64,000 nt of DNA from Hydrogenophilales bacterium. GTDB lineage: Bacteria > Pseudomonadota > Gammaproteobacteria > Burkholderiales > Thiobacillaceae. The stretch spans positions 186,001 through 250,000 of the forward strand of contig JACPYT010000009.1 in NCBI GenBank assembly GCA_016195805.1, in the 5' to 3' direction. The notes under the pieces are model-generated. The model had not been told where the DNA came from, did no database searches, and was given only the letters and a program-made list of their open reading frames with translations. Of the stretch, positions 18,661 through 30,170 are shown in pieces. Positions within the stretch are counted from its first letter, which is position 1. Each line of letters opens with the position of its first letter. Both the position numbers and the translations under genes were made by a program.

Positions 18661-19383
18661 CTACCCAAGCCAGATCAGCGACGCCATGCGCCCGGTCACG
18701 CCCTCGCGGCGGTAGGAATAGAAGGTTTCGGATTCATTGAAGGTGCAGCGCCCGCCGCCGTAAACCGCCTGCACGCCGATGCGATTGAGCCGGATGCGCG
18801 CGAGTTGATAGATATCGGCGAGCCATTTGCCCGGCACGGTCTGCGGCGCAAACGCAGCGGCGGCCTCGGGATGCCGGTCGACAAACGCCTCGCGCACGTC
18901 CTCGCCGACTTCGAACGCCTGCGGGCCGATGGCGGCGCCCATCCAGGCGAGGATGTCGCCCGGCGGTGTCTGCATCGCAACGGCCGTGGCCTCCAGCACG
19001 CCATTCGCCAGGCCGCGCCAGCCGGCGTGGGTGGCGGCGACGACACTGCCGGCACGGTCGCAGAACAGCACCGGCAGGCAATCGGCGGTCAGCACCGCGC
19101 AGACCTGTCCCGGCTGGCGAGTGAGCGAGGCGTCGGCTTCGCGCTCGCTATCGCGCCCGAGCTCGACCACCCGGGCGCTGTGCACCTGCCTGAGCCAGCC
19201 CGGTTCGGCCGGCAGTTGTTCACGCAGGCGCGCGCGGTTGGCGGCGACATGGGCCGGATCGTCGCCGACGTGATCGCCGAGGTTGAGGCTGTCCCACGGG
19301 GCCTGGCTGACACCGCCGCCACGGGTCGTCATCAGACTCTTGACCCGCGCGGACGCGGGCCAGTCGGGAACGATCAGGTTCAC
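18661..19383 (-). CDS. pgeF: Purine nucleoside phosphorylase / laccase-domain protein YfiH family
   Basis: 240 residues from a GTG that overlaps the rluD stop (GTGA). Family motifs: SLMTTRGGGVSQAPW, SLNLGDHVGDDP, LRQVHSARV, LTADCLPVLFCD, ATHAGWRGLANGVLEAT, FEVGEDV and GGGRCTFNE..FYSYRRE. The Cys and two His of these motifs bind zinc. Members act as purine nucleoside phosphorylases/adenosine deaminases, and the E. coli protein edits peptidoglycan precursors (PgeF). It follows rluD in many proteobacteria, as here. Confidence 0.88.
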   Translation of the reverse strand: MNLIVPDWPASARVKSLMTTRGGGVSQAPWDSLNLGDHVGDDPAHVAANRARLREQLPAEPGWLRQVHSARVVELGRDSEREADASLTRQPGQVCAVLTADCLPVLFCDRAGSVVAATHAGWRGLANGVLEATAVAMQTPPGDILAWMGAAIGPQAFEVGEDVREAFVDRHPEAAAAFAPQTVPGKWLADIYQLARIRLNRIGVQAVYGGGRCTFNESETFYSYRREGVTGRMASLIWLG

Positions 19384-20357
19384 TTGACCCAGTCGGTGTC
19401 GTCGCGCAGCGCCTGCAGCAGCGAGGCGAAGTCGGGCGGCAGCGGACATTCCCACTGCATGTATTCCTGGGTGAGCGGATGGATCAGGCCCAGCCGCTCG
19501 GCGTGCAGCGCCTGGCGCGGGAAGGGAATCTTGAGGTGGCTGCGGCGGCTGGCGCTGTAGACCGTTTCGCCGACCAGCGGGTGACCGATGTGCTGCATGT
19601 GGACCCGGATCTGGTGGGTGCGGCCGGTTTCCAGCTTGCAGCGCAGCAGCGTGATGCCGGGGAAGCGCTCGACCACGTCGTAATGCGTCACCGCTTCCTT
19701 GCCCATGCTATGCACGGTGCGTTTGGTGCGGTTGTGCGGATCGCGCGCCAGGGGGGCGTCGACCGTGCCGGCATGGTCGACCTCGCCATATACCAGGGCG
19801 AGGTATTCGCGCTTGACGGTGCGCGCCTGCAGCTGGCGCACCAGGTCGGTGTGCGCACGCAGGGTCTTGGCGACGACCAGCAGGCCCGAGGTGTCCTTGT
19901 CGAGGCGGTGGACGATACCGGCGCGCGGCAGTTCGGCCACCTGCGGCACCCAGTGCAGCAGCGCGTTCAGCAAAGTGCCCTGGCGATTGCCGCTGCCGGG
20001 GTGGACCACCAGGCCGACCGGCTTGTTGATCACCATCAGCATGGGATCCTCGAACACCACATCGAGCGGAATGGCCTCGGGCGCATCGGGGGTGGCGTTC
20101 GGATCGGGCTCGATCTCGACCCGCACCGACTCGCCGCCGCTGACCTTCATCTTGGTGGTGCCCCAGGCATCGTCCACCGCGATCTTACGCGCGCGGATCC
20201 AGTTCTGGATGCGGTTGCGCGAGAATTCGGGCAGCAGGGCCGACAGGGCCTGATCGAGGCGCTGGCCGCCCTGCGCATCGGGGATTACCAGCTGGCGGGT
20301 GCCGCCTTCGGTATTTCCCTTATAATCATCCGACAAATTTTCTGTGTCTTTTCCCAT
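19380..20357 (-). CDS. rluD: 23S rRNA pseudouridine synthase RluD
   Basis: Makes pseudouridines 1911, 1915 and 1917 in helix 69 of 23S rRNA. 325 residues from the ATG at 20357, the same length as E. coli RluD (326), which is why longer upstream starts were rejected. S4-like domain first (QRLDQALSALLPEFSRNRIQNWI), then the catalytic domain with the Asp-bearing GIVHRLDKDTSGLLVVAKT and KLETGRTHQIRVHMQHIGHPLVGE. The start codon overlaps the divergent bamD start within the palindrome CATG, and the bamD -10 lies inside the rluD coding region. Confidence 0.93.
   Translation of the reverse strand: MGKDTENLSDDYKGNTEGGTRQLVIPDAQGGQRLDQALSALLPEFSRNRIQNWIRARKIAVDDAWGTTKMKVSGGESVRVEIEPDPNATPDAPEAIPLDVVFEDPMLMVINKPVGLVVHPGSGNRQGTLLNALLHWVPQVAELPRAGIVHRLDKDTSGLLVVAKTLRAHTDLVRQLQARTVKREYLALVYGEVDHAGTVDAPLARDPHNRTKRTVHSMGKEAVTHYDVVERFPGITLLRCKLETGRTHQIRVHMQHIGHPLVGETVYSASRRSHLKIPFPRQALHAERLGLIHPLTQEYMQWECPLPPDFASLLQALRDDTDWVK
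20321..20326 (+). promoter_or_regulatory. -10 element of the bamD promoter
   Basis: TATAAT, 29 bp before the bamD ATG and inside the first codons of the divergent rluD. No good -35 at 16-18 bp. Motif and distance are both right for a sigma-70 start site near 20333. Confidence 0.5.
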
Positions 20358-21183
20358 GCTTAAGCAACGTTCTTCCGGTTTCAATACATTCAATCGGGTG
20401 TTGGGCAGCGTGCTGCTGGCTGCCACGCTCACTCTGGGCGGCTGCGGCCTGTTGCCCGAGGTCAAGGACGAAACCGCGGGCTGGTCGGCGCAAAAGCTCT
20501 ATTCCGAAGCCAAGGATAATCTCAACAGCGGCAACTACGAACGCGCGGTCAAGCTGTTCGAGACGCTGGAAGCGCGCTACCCCTTCGGCCGCTATGCGCA
20601 GCAGGCGCAACTGGAAGTGGGCTACGCCTATTACAAGGACAACGAGCCGATTTCGGCCATTGCCGCCTGCGACCGCTTCATCAAGCTGCACCCCAATCAC
20701 CCTAACGTCGATTACGCCTACTATCTGAAGGGCCTGGCGAATTTTAACGACGACCTCGGCCTGCTGGGCAATCTGGTCAACCAGGACATGAGCGAGCGCG
20801 ACCCCAAGGCCGCGCGCGACGCGTTTCTGGCCTTCAAGGAACTGGTCACCCGCTTCCCCGACAGCAAATACGCGCCTGATGCGATCGCCCGCATGAAATA
20901 CCTGGTCAACGCGCTGGCCGGCAACGAAGTCCACGTCGCCCGCTATTACCTGAAACGCAAGGCCTGGGTGGCCGCGGCCAACCGCGCCAAGGTCGTGCTG
21001 ACGGACTACCCCCAGGCCCCCGCCCTGGAAGAAGCGCTGGGCATCATGGCGGTGGCCTACGACAATCTGCACCTCACCGCCCCGCGCGACGATGCGCTGC
21101 GGGTGCTGAAGCTCAACTTCCCCCACAGCAAATACCTCAAGGGCGTGAGCGTCAAGGACAAGGCGTGGTACCGCTTCTGGTGA
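20356..21183 (+). CDS. bamD: Outer-membrane protein assembly factor BamD
   Basis: Essential lipoprotein partner of BamA in the BAM complex. 275 residues: signal peptide with lipobox LGGC (Cys near residue 30), then five TPR units (AQKLYSEAKDNLNSGNYERAV, FETLEARYPFGRYAQQAQLE, ISAIAACDRFIKLHPNHPNVDYAYY and so on to the C-terminal FPHSKYL). The ATG at 20356 is preferred over GTG at 20344. Single gene with its own promoter; bamA itself lies at 32971-35271. Confidence 0.95.
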   Translation: MLKQRSSGFNTFNRVLGSVLLAATLTLGGCGLLPEVKDETAGWSAQKLYSEAKDNLNSGNYERAVKLFETLEARYPFGRYAQQAQLEVGYAYYKDNEPISAIAACDRFIKLHPNHPNVDYAYYLKGLANFNDDLGLLGNLVNQDMSERDPKAARDAFLAFKELVTRFPDSKYAPDAIARMKYLVNALAGNEVHVARYYLKRKAWVAAANRAKVVLTDYPQAPALEEALGIMAVAYDNLHLTAPRDDALRVLKLNFPHSKYLKGVSVKDKAWYRFW

Positions 21184-21207
21184 ACCGGAAGCCGGATTGA
21201 AACCGGC

Positions 21208-21233
21208 TGATCCCGCCCACCCATGGACCGGGA

Positions 21234-21236
<3 letters not shown>
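21208..21236. terminator. Hairpin between convergent bamD and glnB
   Basis: TGATCCCG/CGGGATCA, an 8-bp perfect stem with a 13-nt loop; the right arm includes the glnB stop codon. No T-run, so termination is possible but not shown. A weaker AGCCGG/CCGGCT stem lies just before it. Confidence 0.4.
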
Positions 21237-23197
<1,961 letters not shown>

Positions 23198-23207
23198 CGG
23201 GTGGGTT

Positions 23208-24083
23208 TCATCGCGCCACGAGCGCCTGCCGTACCGCTTCGCCTAGCCCGGCCGGGCTTGCCGCGACGACGACGCCGGCAGCCTCCAGCGCGCGGATCTT
23301 GGCGTCGGCCGTGCCGGCGCCGCCGGCGATGATCGCGCCCGCATGCCCCATGCGCTTGCCCTTGGGCGCGGTGCGGCCGGCGATGTAGGCCGCGACGGGT
23401 TTTTTCATGTTGGAGCGGATGTATTCGGCCGCTTCTTCCTCGCGGCTGCCGCCGATTTCGCCGACCAGGATGACTGCCTCGGTCTGCGGGTCGGCTTCGA
23501 ACATTTCGAGGCAGTCGATGAAATCCAGCCCCTTGATCGGGTCGCCGCCAATGCCGACACAGGTCGATTGCCCCAGTCCCAACTGCGTGGTCTGGTACAC
23601 CGCTTCATAGGTGAGCGTGCCGGAACGCGAGACGATGCCGACCCTACCCTTCTGGTGGATGACGCCGGGCATGATGCCGATCTTGCATTCGCCCGAGGTG
23701 ATGACGCCGGGACAGTTGGGGCCGATCAGCTTGGCGCCGTTGGCACGTAGCGCGGCCTTGACATTGAGCATATCCAGAACCGGAATGCCTTCGGTGATGC
23801 AAACGATCACTTCGATGCCGGCATCGGCCGCTTCCAGGATCGAATCGGCGGCAAACGCCGCCGGCACGTAGATCATCGTCGCATCGGCACCGGTCTGTTG
23901 CACCGCGTCGCGCACCGTGTTGAACACGGGCAGGTTCAGATGCATCTGCCCGCCCTTGCCCGGCGTCACGCCGCCGACCATCTGCGTACCGTAGGCAATC
24001 GCCTGTTCGGAATGGAAGCTGCCCTGCTTGCCGGTGAAGCCCTGGCAGATGACGCGGGTGTCCTTGTTGACGAGGATGCTCAT
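23208..24083 (-). CDS. sucD: Succinyl-CoA ligase, alpha subunit
   Basis: TCA-cycle enzyme subunit that carries the phospho-histidine. 291 residues: CoA-binding N-terminus ([22 protein letters not shown]), [27 protein letters not shown], and the active His in [16 protein letters not shown] near residue 245. The start overlaps the sucC stop by ATGA; 10 bp separate its stop from nadE. Confidence 0.96.
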   Translation of the reverse strand: MSILVNKDTRVICQGFTGKQGSFHSEQAIAYGTQMVGGVTPGKGGQMHLNLPVFNTVRDAVQQTGADATMIYVPAAFAADSILEAADAGIEVIVCITEGIPVLDMLNVKAALRANGAKLIGPNCPGVITSGECKIGIMPGVIHQKGRVGIVSRSGTLTYEAVYQTTQLGLGQSTCVGIGGDPIKGLDFIDCLEMFEADPQTEAVILVGEIGGSREEEAAEYIRSNMKKPVAAYIAGRTAPKGKRMGHAGAIIAGGAGTADAKIRALEAAGVVVAASPAGLGEAVRQALVAR

Positions 24084-25240
24084 TGCGCTTGCTCCACGGC
24101 GAGTTTGGCGGCGTGCGTCAGGCTTTCCGCTGCAAGAATCGCCAGCCCCGATTCGGCCAGCAGTTTGCGCCCAAGCTCGGCATTGGTGCCTTCCAGCCGC
24201 ACGATCACCGGCACCTTCACGCCGACCTCCTTTACCGCCTGGATGATGCCTTCGGCGATGACGTCGCAGCGCACGATGCCGCCGAAGATGTTGATCAGCA
24301 CCGCGCGCACGTTGGGGTCGAGCAGGATGATCTTGAAGCCCTGGGCCACCGTCTCGGGGGTGGCACCGCCACCGACATCGAGGAAGTTGGCGGGCGTGCC
24401 GCCCTCCAGTTGAATAAGGTCCATCGTCGCCATGGCGAGACCCGCGCCGTTGACCATGCAGCCGATGTTGCCGGTGAGCGCCACGTAGTTGACGTTGGCC
24501 GCGTTGGCCGCGGCCTCCTTGGCGTCGATCTGGCTGTCATCGCGCAGCTCGGCCAGATTCTTGCGGCGGTACAGCGCGTTGTCGTCGACGCTCATCTTGC
24601 AGTCGAGCGGTAGCACGCGGTTGTCGCGGGTCACCACCAGCGGATTGATCTCGAGCAGGGAGAGATCGTTGGCGATGAACACGCAATACAAGGCGGGCAG
24701 CAGGCGACAGAAATCCTTGTAGGCCTCGCCCGTCAATTCCAGCGCGAAGGCCAGCGCACGGCACTGGAAACCCTGCACGCCCAGCAGCGGATCGCAGGTC
24801 TCGGTCAGCACCTTTTCCGGCGTGGCATGGGCGACCTCCTCGATGTCCATGCCGCCGGCGGCTGAGGCCACGATGGCAACGCGCTCAGTCTCGCGATCCA
24901 CCAGCAGCGACAGATACAGCTCACGCGCGATCGGCAGCGTTTCCTCCACCAGCACCTGCTTAACCGGCTGGCCGTCGGGGGCATTCTGGTTGGTCACCAG
25001 TTGCTTGCCGAGCAGCGAGGCGGCCATCGCGCGCACCTCGTCGAGCGACTTCACCACCTTGACCCCGCCCGCCTTGCCGCGCCCGCCGGCATGGATCTGT
25101 GCCTTCACCACCCAGGCGTCGCCGCCCAGTTCGCGGGCGGCCTCGGCCGCGGCGTCGGCACTCGCAGCAGCGACGCCGCGCGGCGTGTTAATGTTGCCCA
25201 ACCGCAAGATTTGTTTGGCCTGGTATTCGTGCAGGTTCAT
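24080..25240 (-). CDS. sucC: Succinyl-CoA ligase, beta subunit
   Basis: ATP-grasp subunit binding nucleotide and succinate. 386 residues from the ATG at 25240 ([12 protein letters not shown], the invariant family start). ATP-grasp motifs [28 protein letters not shown] and the succinate/phosphate loop [16 protein letters not shown] are intact. Forms an operon with sucD. The start codon is only 8 bp from that of the divergent COG3146 gene. Confidence 0.96.
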   Translation of the reverse strand: MNLHEYQAKQILRLGNINTPRGVAAASADAAAEAARELGGDAWVVKAQIHAGGRGKAGGVKVVKSLDEVRAMAASLLGKQLVTNQNAPDGQPVKQVLVEETLPIARELYLSLLVDRETERVAIVASAAGGMDIEEVAHATPEKVLTETCDPLLGVQGFQCRALAFALELTGEAYKDFCRLLPALYCVFIANDLSLLEINPLVVTRDNRVLPLDCKMSVDDNALYRRKNLAELRDDSQIDAKEAAANAANVNYVALTGNIGCMVNGAGLAMATMDLIQLEGGTPANFLDVGGGATPETVAQGFKIILLDPNVRAVLINIFGGIVRCDVIAEGIIQAVKEVGVKVPVIVRLEGTNAELGRKLLAESGLAILAAESLTHAAKLAVEQAQ

Positions 25241-25248
25241 TGTTTTTG

Positions 25249-26445
25249 ATGGAAGCTCGCCAAAACGTGCATTTTGAAGCAAACCCCTCCGATGCGGAAG
25301 CCAGCACCGTAGAAACCGTGGCCCGCGTCGTTCCGCGCATTGCGGAACTGCCCGCCGATGCCTGGAATGCCCTCGCCGGCAATTCGCCCTTCGTGCAGCA
25401 CGCGTTTCTGCACGCGCTGGAAGCCACCGGCTGCGTCGGCGCCGACATCGGCTGGGAGCCGGTGCATCTGGCGCTGTTCCGCAACGGTCGGCTCGACGCC
25501 GCGATGCCGCTCTACGTCAAGCATCATTCCTGGGGCGAGTTCGTGTTCGACTGGGCGTGGGCCGATGCCTACCGCCGCCAGGGTCTGGCCTACTATCCCA
25601 AGCTGGTGTGCTGCGCGCCCTTCTCGCCAGTGCCCGGGCCGCGCCTGCTGGCCAGGAACGACGCCGACCGCGCCACGCTGATCCATTCCGCATTGAAACT
25701 CACCCACGATCTGGGGCTTTCGTCCTTCCACATCCTGTTCCCCACCGAGCCCGATCACGCCGCGCTCAACGCGACGACTTTGCTGCATCGCAGCGGCTTC
25801 CAGTTTCACTGGACCAACGCGGGCTACGCCAGTTTCGACGATTTCCTCGCCGCGCTGACGCACGACAAGCGCAAGAAGATCCGCCAGGAAAGGAAGAAGC
25901 TCGCCGCGCTCGGCGTGGCGTTTCGCTGGGTCGAAGGCACGGAGAGCAGCGACGCCGACTGGGATCATTTCTATCGCTGCTACGCCGACACCTACGCCCG
26001 CCACCGCAGCGAGCCGCATCTCAACCGCGCCTTCTTCGCCGCGCTGCGCGAAACGATGCCGGACACCCTGGTGCTGATCATCGCCGAGAAGAACGGCGAG
26101 CCCGTCGCCTGCTCGTTCTGCATGAAAGACCGTCAGCGGCTGTATGGCCGTCACTGGGGCACGCTGGAATATGTGCCGGGACTGCATTTCGAAACCTGCT
26201 ACCAGCAGGGCATCGAATACGCGATTGCCCATGGCCTGCAGGTGTTCGAAGGCGGCGCCCAGGGCGAGCACAAGCTCGCGCGCGGCCTCGTCCCCACCGC
26301 CACGCATTCCTGGCACTGGCTGGAAAACGCCGAATTCCGCGCGGCGGTCGACCGCTTCCTGGAACGCGAGACGGACGCCGTCGCGCATTACATGGACGAA
26401 CTCGACGGACCTTTTCGCCGCGAGCCGCCAGCCACGTCAGCTTAA
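25249..26445 (+). CDS. COG3146/DUF482-family protein, acyltransferase-like fold
   Basis: 398 residues. Contains GxPR-like and acyltransferase-type segments of the COG3146 family (SPFVQHAFLHALEATGCVG, DWAWADAYRRQGLAYYPKLV, LTHDKRKKIRQERKKL, YGRHWGTLEYVPGLHFETCY, GAQGEHKLARGL). The family resembles FemAB/GNAT enzymes and is sometimes annotated as peptidoglycan-related, but no reaction is established. ATG at 25249 chosen; a TTG three codons earlier is possible. Its stop codon shares the four bases TTAA with the convergent exchanger gene. Confidence 0.85.
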   Translation: MEARQNVHFEANPSDAEASTVETVARVVPRIAELPADAWNALAGNSPFVQHAFLHALEATGCVGADIGWEPVHLALFRNGRLDAAMPLYVKHHSWGEFVFDWAWADAYRRQGLAYYPKLVCCAPFSPVPGPRLLARNDADRATLIHSALKLTHDLGLSSFHILFPTEPDHAALNATTLLHRSGFQFHWTNAGYASFDDFLAALTHDKRKKIRQERKKLAALGVAFRWVEGTESSDADWDHFYRCYADTYARHRSEPHLNRAFFAALRETMPDTLVLIIAEKNGEPVACSFCMKDRQRLYGRHWGTLEYVPGLHFETCYQQGIEYAIAHGLQVFEGGAQGEHKLARGLVPTATHSWHWLENAEFRAAVDRFLERETDAVAHYMDELDGPFRREPPATSA

Positions 26446-27443
26446 GCCAGCACCGCCGTCAGGTAGGTCACGTACAACGCGCCGTTGACGAACAGGTGCC
26501 ACACCCGCAGGCCCCCATGCAACGCCGCCCAGCGCAGCCAGAATGCTGCGACCAGCGTGATCACCACGCCCAGCAGGACTTCCTTTTGCGGCACCCAGGG
26601 GGTGAGCGAAATGCCGATGGCGGGCAGCAGCGTGCCCTGGAACACCATGGCGCCGGTGATGTTGCCGAACGCCAGCGTGTCCTTGTGCTTGCGGATCCAC
26701 AGGATCGAATTCACCTTCTCCGGCAATTCGGTCGCGATCGGGATGATCATCAGCGACAGCAGCAGGGCGGAGATGCCGATGATGGGCGCGGCCAGTTCGA
26801 CGCCGTGGATGAAGCCCTTGGCTCCCCCGACCAGCAGCGCCAGCCCCAGCGCCAGTTGCACCACGATGAAGAACAGGTTTTGCGGGAAGCCCAGGCGCGA
26901 CAGCAACATTGGCGACTCGGCCTCCGTTGCATGCCCTTCTTCCACCAGTTTGCTCGATGCGCGCAGGGTCAGCATCACGTACACGAAGTAGATCAGCACC
27001 ATGACGAAAGCCAGCGCAACGCGCACCCAACCGTTGCTGTGCGGCACGAACATGGCGGCAAACGCCAGCAGGAAGGCCATCAGGAAGAAATCCAGATCGC
27101 GCTTGAGACCGGTTTTCTCGGGGGTGAGATGGCCCTGAATGCCGCGCCGTTTGAGTACGGCCACGCTCATCAGGGATAGCGACAGGGTCGACAACATCAG
27201 CGGCGCGCCCAGAATGGCGCCGACGCCGATTTCCTCGTTGGTGGCGTTGTTGCCGGTGCCGGCAAAGATCGCCAGCAGCGGCACCAGGGTTTCCGGCATG
27301 GCGGTGCCGATCGCGGCAAACAACGAACCCGTCACGCCTTCCGAGATATGCAGCTTTTCGCCCAGGTGTTCGAGCGCGTTGACAAAGATTTCTGCCGCCA
27401 CGAGGATGAGCAGCAGATAGCCGAAGAGTTCGAGAAACAGCAT
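26442..27443 (-). CDS. Na+/Ca2+ exchanger family membrane protein
   Basis: 333 residues, about ten membrane segments in two halves. The two alpha repeats are AAIGTAMPETLVPLLAIFAG with NATNEEIGVGAILGAP, and IPIATELPEKVNSILW with LAFGNITGAMVFQGTLLP; the acidic residues in each (PET, PEK) are the usual cation ligands. Central cytosolic loop is short. Calcium or sodium/calcium exchange is the family role; the exact ion is not shown. Start codon overlaps that of the divergent thioredoxin-like gene at CATG. Confidence 0.85.
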   Translation of the reverse strand: MLFLELFGYLLLILVAAEIFVNALEHLGEKLHISEGVTGSLFAAIGTAMPETLVPLLAIFAGTGNNATNEEIGVGAILGAPLMLSTLSLSLMSVAVLKRRGIQGHLTPEKTGLKRDLDFFLMAFLLAFAAMFVPHSNGWVRVALAFVMVLIYFVYVMLTLRASSKLVEEGHATEAESPMLLSRLGFPQNLFFIVVQLALGLALLVGGAKGFIHGVELAAPIIGISALLLSLMIIPIATELPEKVNSILWIRKHKDTLAFGNITGAMVFQGTLLPAIGISLTPWVPQKEVLLGVVITLVAAFWLRWAALHGGLRVWHLFVNGALYVTYLTAVLA

Positions 27444-27837
27444 GAGTGCCAGCCAGGAGCAAAACTGTGATTCTACCAGCCCGGCCCTGTTCGCCCCGGA
27501 CGCGTTTTCGCGTCTTGGCGAGGGTGAGTTTCAGCGCAGGCTCGCTGCCTCAGCCGGCGCGGCGGTTGTGCTGTTCAGCGCGCCGCACTGCGGTGCGTGC
27601 CGGGCATGGAAACGATTGTTGCCGCAAGCGCTGGCCGATCTGGCCACAGCGTTTTATGAAGTCGACGTCAGCGAAGCCACCGGCGTGGCGCGCTACTTCG
27701 GCATTTTCCACCTGCCCACGGTCTATCTCTATCGCGACGGCCGCTTTCATGCCGAATTGCAGTGCGAGGCACGGCCCGAAGCCATCCGCCAGGCCGCAGG
27801 CCAGTTGCTGGCAGCTCCGGCGCAGGATGAACCCTGA
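27442..27837 (+). CDS. Thioredoxin-like protein with CGAC active site
   Basis: 131 residues. Thioredoxin fold with redox motif PHCGACRAWKRLLPQ (C-G-A-C) after the strand AAVVLFSA, the cis-Pro segment FHLPTVYLYRDGRFH, and a C-terminal helix. No signal peptide, so cytoplasmic. The N-terminal 20 residues are unlike thioredoxin and may be an extension or mark a wrong start, but no later good start codon exists. It shares CATG with the exchanger start. Confidence 0.8.
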   Translation: MSASQEQNCDSTSPALFAPDAFSRLGEGEFQRRLAASAGAAVVLFSAPHCGACRAWKRLLPQALADLATAFYEVDVSEATGVARYFGIFHLPTVYLYRDGRFHAELQCEARPEAIRQAAGQLLAAPAQDEP

Positions 27838-27842
27838 AGGAC

Positions 27843-27955
27843 TCCGATCCACTATGGGCTAAAGCCCATGTGGAATCGTATGCCCTGAAGGATCTCGATG
27901 CCCCTTGTGGGTATTCCGATCCACTACGTACTGAAGTACGTGTGGAATCGCATGC
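27843..27955. repeat. Two 41-bp palindromic repeats with compensating changes
   Basis: Copies at 27843-27883 and 27915-27955, same orientation, sharing outer TCCGATCCACTA and GTGGAATCG-ATGC. The inner stems differ but still pair: ATGGGCT/AGCCCAT in the first, ACGTACT/AGTACGT in the second. A further CCCTGAAGGA block occurs at 27832 and 27883. They fill the gap between a thioredoxin-like and a CopD-like gene on opposite strands. Confidence 0.8.
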
Positions 27956-28414
27956 TTAACCCAGCATCAGCGCACGCCCGACAAATACCACTGCTATCGT
28001 CAGCAGCCCCAGGCTGAGGTTGATGCCGATCAGCCTGCGGATTTGCCCCAGCGCCGCGCCGCCCGCTTTCCAGTCCTGCTCGCCGACCGCACGCTTGAGC
28101 TTTTTATAGGGCGCAAAGAATACGTGCGCAAAAATCAGCATCATCGCCACGCCCAGCGCCAGCATGGCCAGCGCGTAGTGCGGTGCCGCCGCGCCGCCGA
28201 GCTTCATCAGCATGTGCAGACCGGATCCCAGGATCAGCGCCACCGATGCCCACACCCACGGGAAAAACCTGCCGAACACGCCGGCCCACAAGCTCAGGCG
28301 CTGCGGCGGTTCGAGGACGCTGGCCGCAACCGGGCGCAGCGCCATATAGGCGAAGAACATGCCACCCACCCAGACGACGACACCGAGCATGTGGAACAAC
28401 AAGGTCAGATTCAC
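27956..28414 (-). CDS. CopD-like four-helix membrane protein
   Basis: 152 residues from a GTG at 28414 that has AAGGA eight bases upstream; the longer TTG start lacks one. Four transmembrane segments (about 4-24, 48-68, 78-98, 128-148). Motif LFHMLGVVVWVGGMFFAYM is typical of the CopD/DUF-type family whose members sit in the inner membrane and in some cases take up copper or bind haem through the N-terminal His. No partner protein adjacent. Its stop codon abuts the second palindromic repeat. Confidence 0.7.
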   Translation of the reverse strand: MNLTLLFHMLGVVVWVGGMFFAYMALRPVAASVLEPPQRLSLWAGVFGRFFPWVWASVALILGSGLHMLMKLGGAAAPHYALAMLALGVAMMLIFAHVFFAPYKKLKRAVGEQDWKAGGAALGQIRRLIGINLSLGLLTIAVVFVGRALMLG

Positions 28415-28425
28415 GGTATTTCCTT

Positions 28426-29040
28426 TCAAAAGAGCGTGGCTTGATCGAGGACGAGTTTAACCGGCGCGAAGCTTCTCCGGTGCTGCGGACAGGCGCCGTG
28501 CGCCTTCAGGGCATCGAGATGGGCGGCGGTACCGTAGCCCATGTGCCGGGCAAAGCCGTAGACCGGAAATTCATCGTGCAGGCGGATCATGAACTGGTCG
28601 CGCGCGGTCTTGGCAAGGATCGAGGCTGCGGCAATCGCCGCCACCTTGTCGTCGCCCTTGACCACGGCCTGCGAGCGCCACGGCCACCGGGGGCAGCGGT
28701 TGCCGTCGACCCATACCTCGTCGGGCGCGCGCCCGAGACCGGCGACCGCACGCTGCATCGCCAGCATCGTGGCCTGCAGGATGTTCAGCTGGTCGATCTC
28801 GGCGACGCTGGCTTCGGCCACGCACCAGGCTGCGGCACGCAGGCGTATCTCGTCGGCCAGGCGTTCGCGCGCAGCGGCGGAAAGTTTCTTGGAATCGCGC
28901 AGGCCGTCGATCGGCTGCGCGGGATCGAGCATGACCGCGGCTGCCGTTACCGGCCCCGCCAGGGGCCCGCGACCGGCCTCGTCAACGCCGCACAGCCCGA
29001 GCGGGCCGACATGCAGTGCGACGGCGGGGCGCCGCGTCAT
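28426..29040 (-). CDS. rnhB: Ribonuclease HII
   Basis: Removes ribonucleotides and RNA from RNA/DNA hybrids. 204 residues from the ATG at 29040, which overlaps the lpxB stop by ATGA. Catalytic motif [14 protein letters not shown], then [34 protein letters not shown] and the C-terminal [21 protein letters not shown]. Last gene of the lipid A block, a conserved neighbour of lpxB. Confidence 0.95.
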   Translation of the reverse strand: MTRRPAVALHVGPLGLCGVDEAGRGPLAGPVTAAAVMLDPAQPIDGLRDSKKLSAAARERLADEIRLRAAAWCVAEASVAEIDQLNILQATMLAMQRAVAGLGRAPDEVWVDGNRCPRWPWRSQAVVKGDDKVAAIAAASILAKTARDQFMIRLHDEFPVYGFARHMGYGTAAHLDALKAHGACPQHRRSFAPVKLVLDQATLF

Positions 29041-30170
29041 GCCGATTCCCCGATATACGGTTCGAGCGCCTCGGCGATGCGTGCGCTGGCGTTCTGCCGC
29101 AGGGCGAGGTGCATGGTGCGGAAGGTTTCGGTCAAGGCGGCGTGCCGCGGCGCGTCGGCAAGCCAGGCCAGCGCATCGTCGGCGAGATTGGCCGCAGTCG
29201 CAGCTTCCTGCACGCGCTCCGGCACCACGAAGTCGCGCGCCAGAATGTTCGGCAGGCCAATCCAGGGCAGCAGCGCCTTCTTGCGCATCAGATGCGCGGT
29301 AAGCGCGGGCACGCGGTAGGTGATGACCATCGGTTTCTTGAACAGCGCGGTTTCGAGCGTGGCGGTGCCCGAAGCCACCAGTGCGACGTCGCACGCCGCC
29401 AGGGCCGTGTGGGACTGCCCTGCCAGCACGTCAAGCGGCAGGTCGAGCCCCTGTCGCGCGCGTCCGATCAGACGAGCAGCCGCCTCGTTCGCGGCGGGCA
29501 GCACGAACCGCGCGTCCGGATGGCGCGAGCGGATACGCACCGCCGCGTCGAGCATCAGTCGTGCGTGGCGCTTCACTTCGCTCAAGCGGCTGCCCGGCAG
29601 CAGGGCCACGACCGGTCCGCCGTCCAGCCGGAGCGTCGCGCGCGCACCGGCCACGTCGGGTTCCAGCGGGATCACGTCGGCCAGCGGGGGGCCGACGTAG
29701 CTGACCGGGATGCCGGCGTCCCGGTAGATCGCTTCCTCGAACGGGAACACCACCAGCATGTGCGACACCGCCTGCCTGATGCGCTGGATACGTTCCGGCC
29801 GCCAGGCCCAGATCGACGGACTGACGAAATGCACCGTGGGAATCCCCGCCTGCCTGAGCTTCGCTTCCAGCGTGAAGTTGAAATCCGGCGCATCGATACC
29901 GACGAAAACGCGCGGCCGTTCGCGCAGGAAATACCGGGTGACGCGCGAACGGATCCACAGCAGTTCGGGCAGATGGCGCAGCACCTCGACATAGCCGTTG
30001 ACCGCCAGTTTCTCGCTGGGATAGACGGCTTCGACGCCGGCCTGGATCAGGCGGGGGCCGGCAATGCCGGCTGCGCGCAAACCGGGGTGAGCCTGTTTCA
30101 GCGCGGCGATGAAATGCGCGCCCAGGAGGTCGCCGGATGCTTCGCCGGCAACCAGGCCCAGATCGATCAC
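29037..30170 (-). CDS. lpxB: Lipid-A-disaccharide synthase
   Basis: Joins UDP-diacylglucosamine and lipid X to make the lipid A disaccharide. 377 residues from a GTG overlapping the lpxA stop (GTGA). Family motifs [62 protein letters not shown] and [13 protein letters not shown] are all present. Peripheral inner-membrane enzyme. Confidence 0.96.
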   Translation of the reverse strand: MIDLGLVAGEASGDLLGAHFIAALKQAHPGLRAAGIAGPRLIQAGVEAVYPSEKLAVNGYVEVLRHLPELLWIRSRVTRYFLRERPRVFVGIDAPDFNFTLEAKLRQAGIPTVHFVSPSIWAWRPERIQRIRQAVSHMLVVFPFEEAIYRDAGIPVSYVGPPLADVIPLEPDVAGARATLRLDGGPVVALLPGSRLSEVKRHARLMLDAAVRIRSRHPDARFVLPAANEAAARLIGRARQGLDLPLDVLAGQSHTALAACDVALVASGTATLETALFKKPMVITYRVPALTAHLMRKKALLPWIGLPNILARDFVVPERVQEAATAANLADDALAWLADAPRHAALTETFRTMHLALRQNASARIAEALEPYIGESA

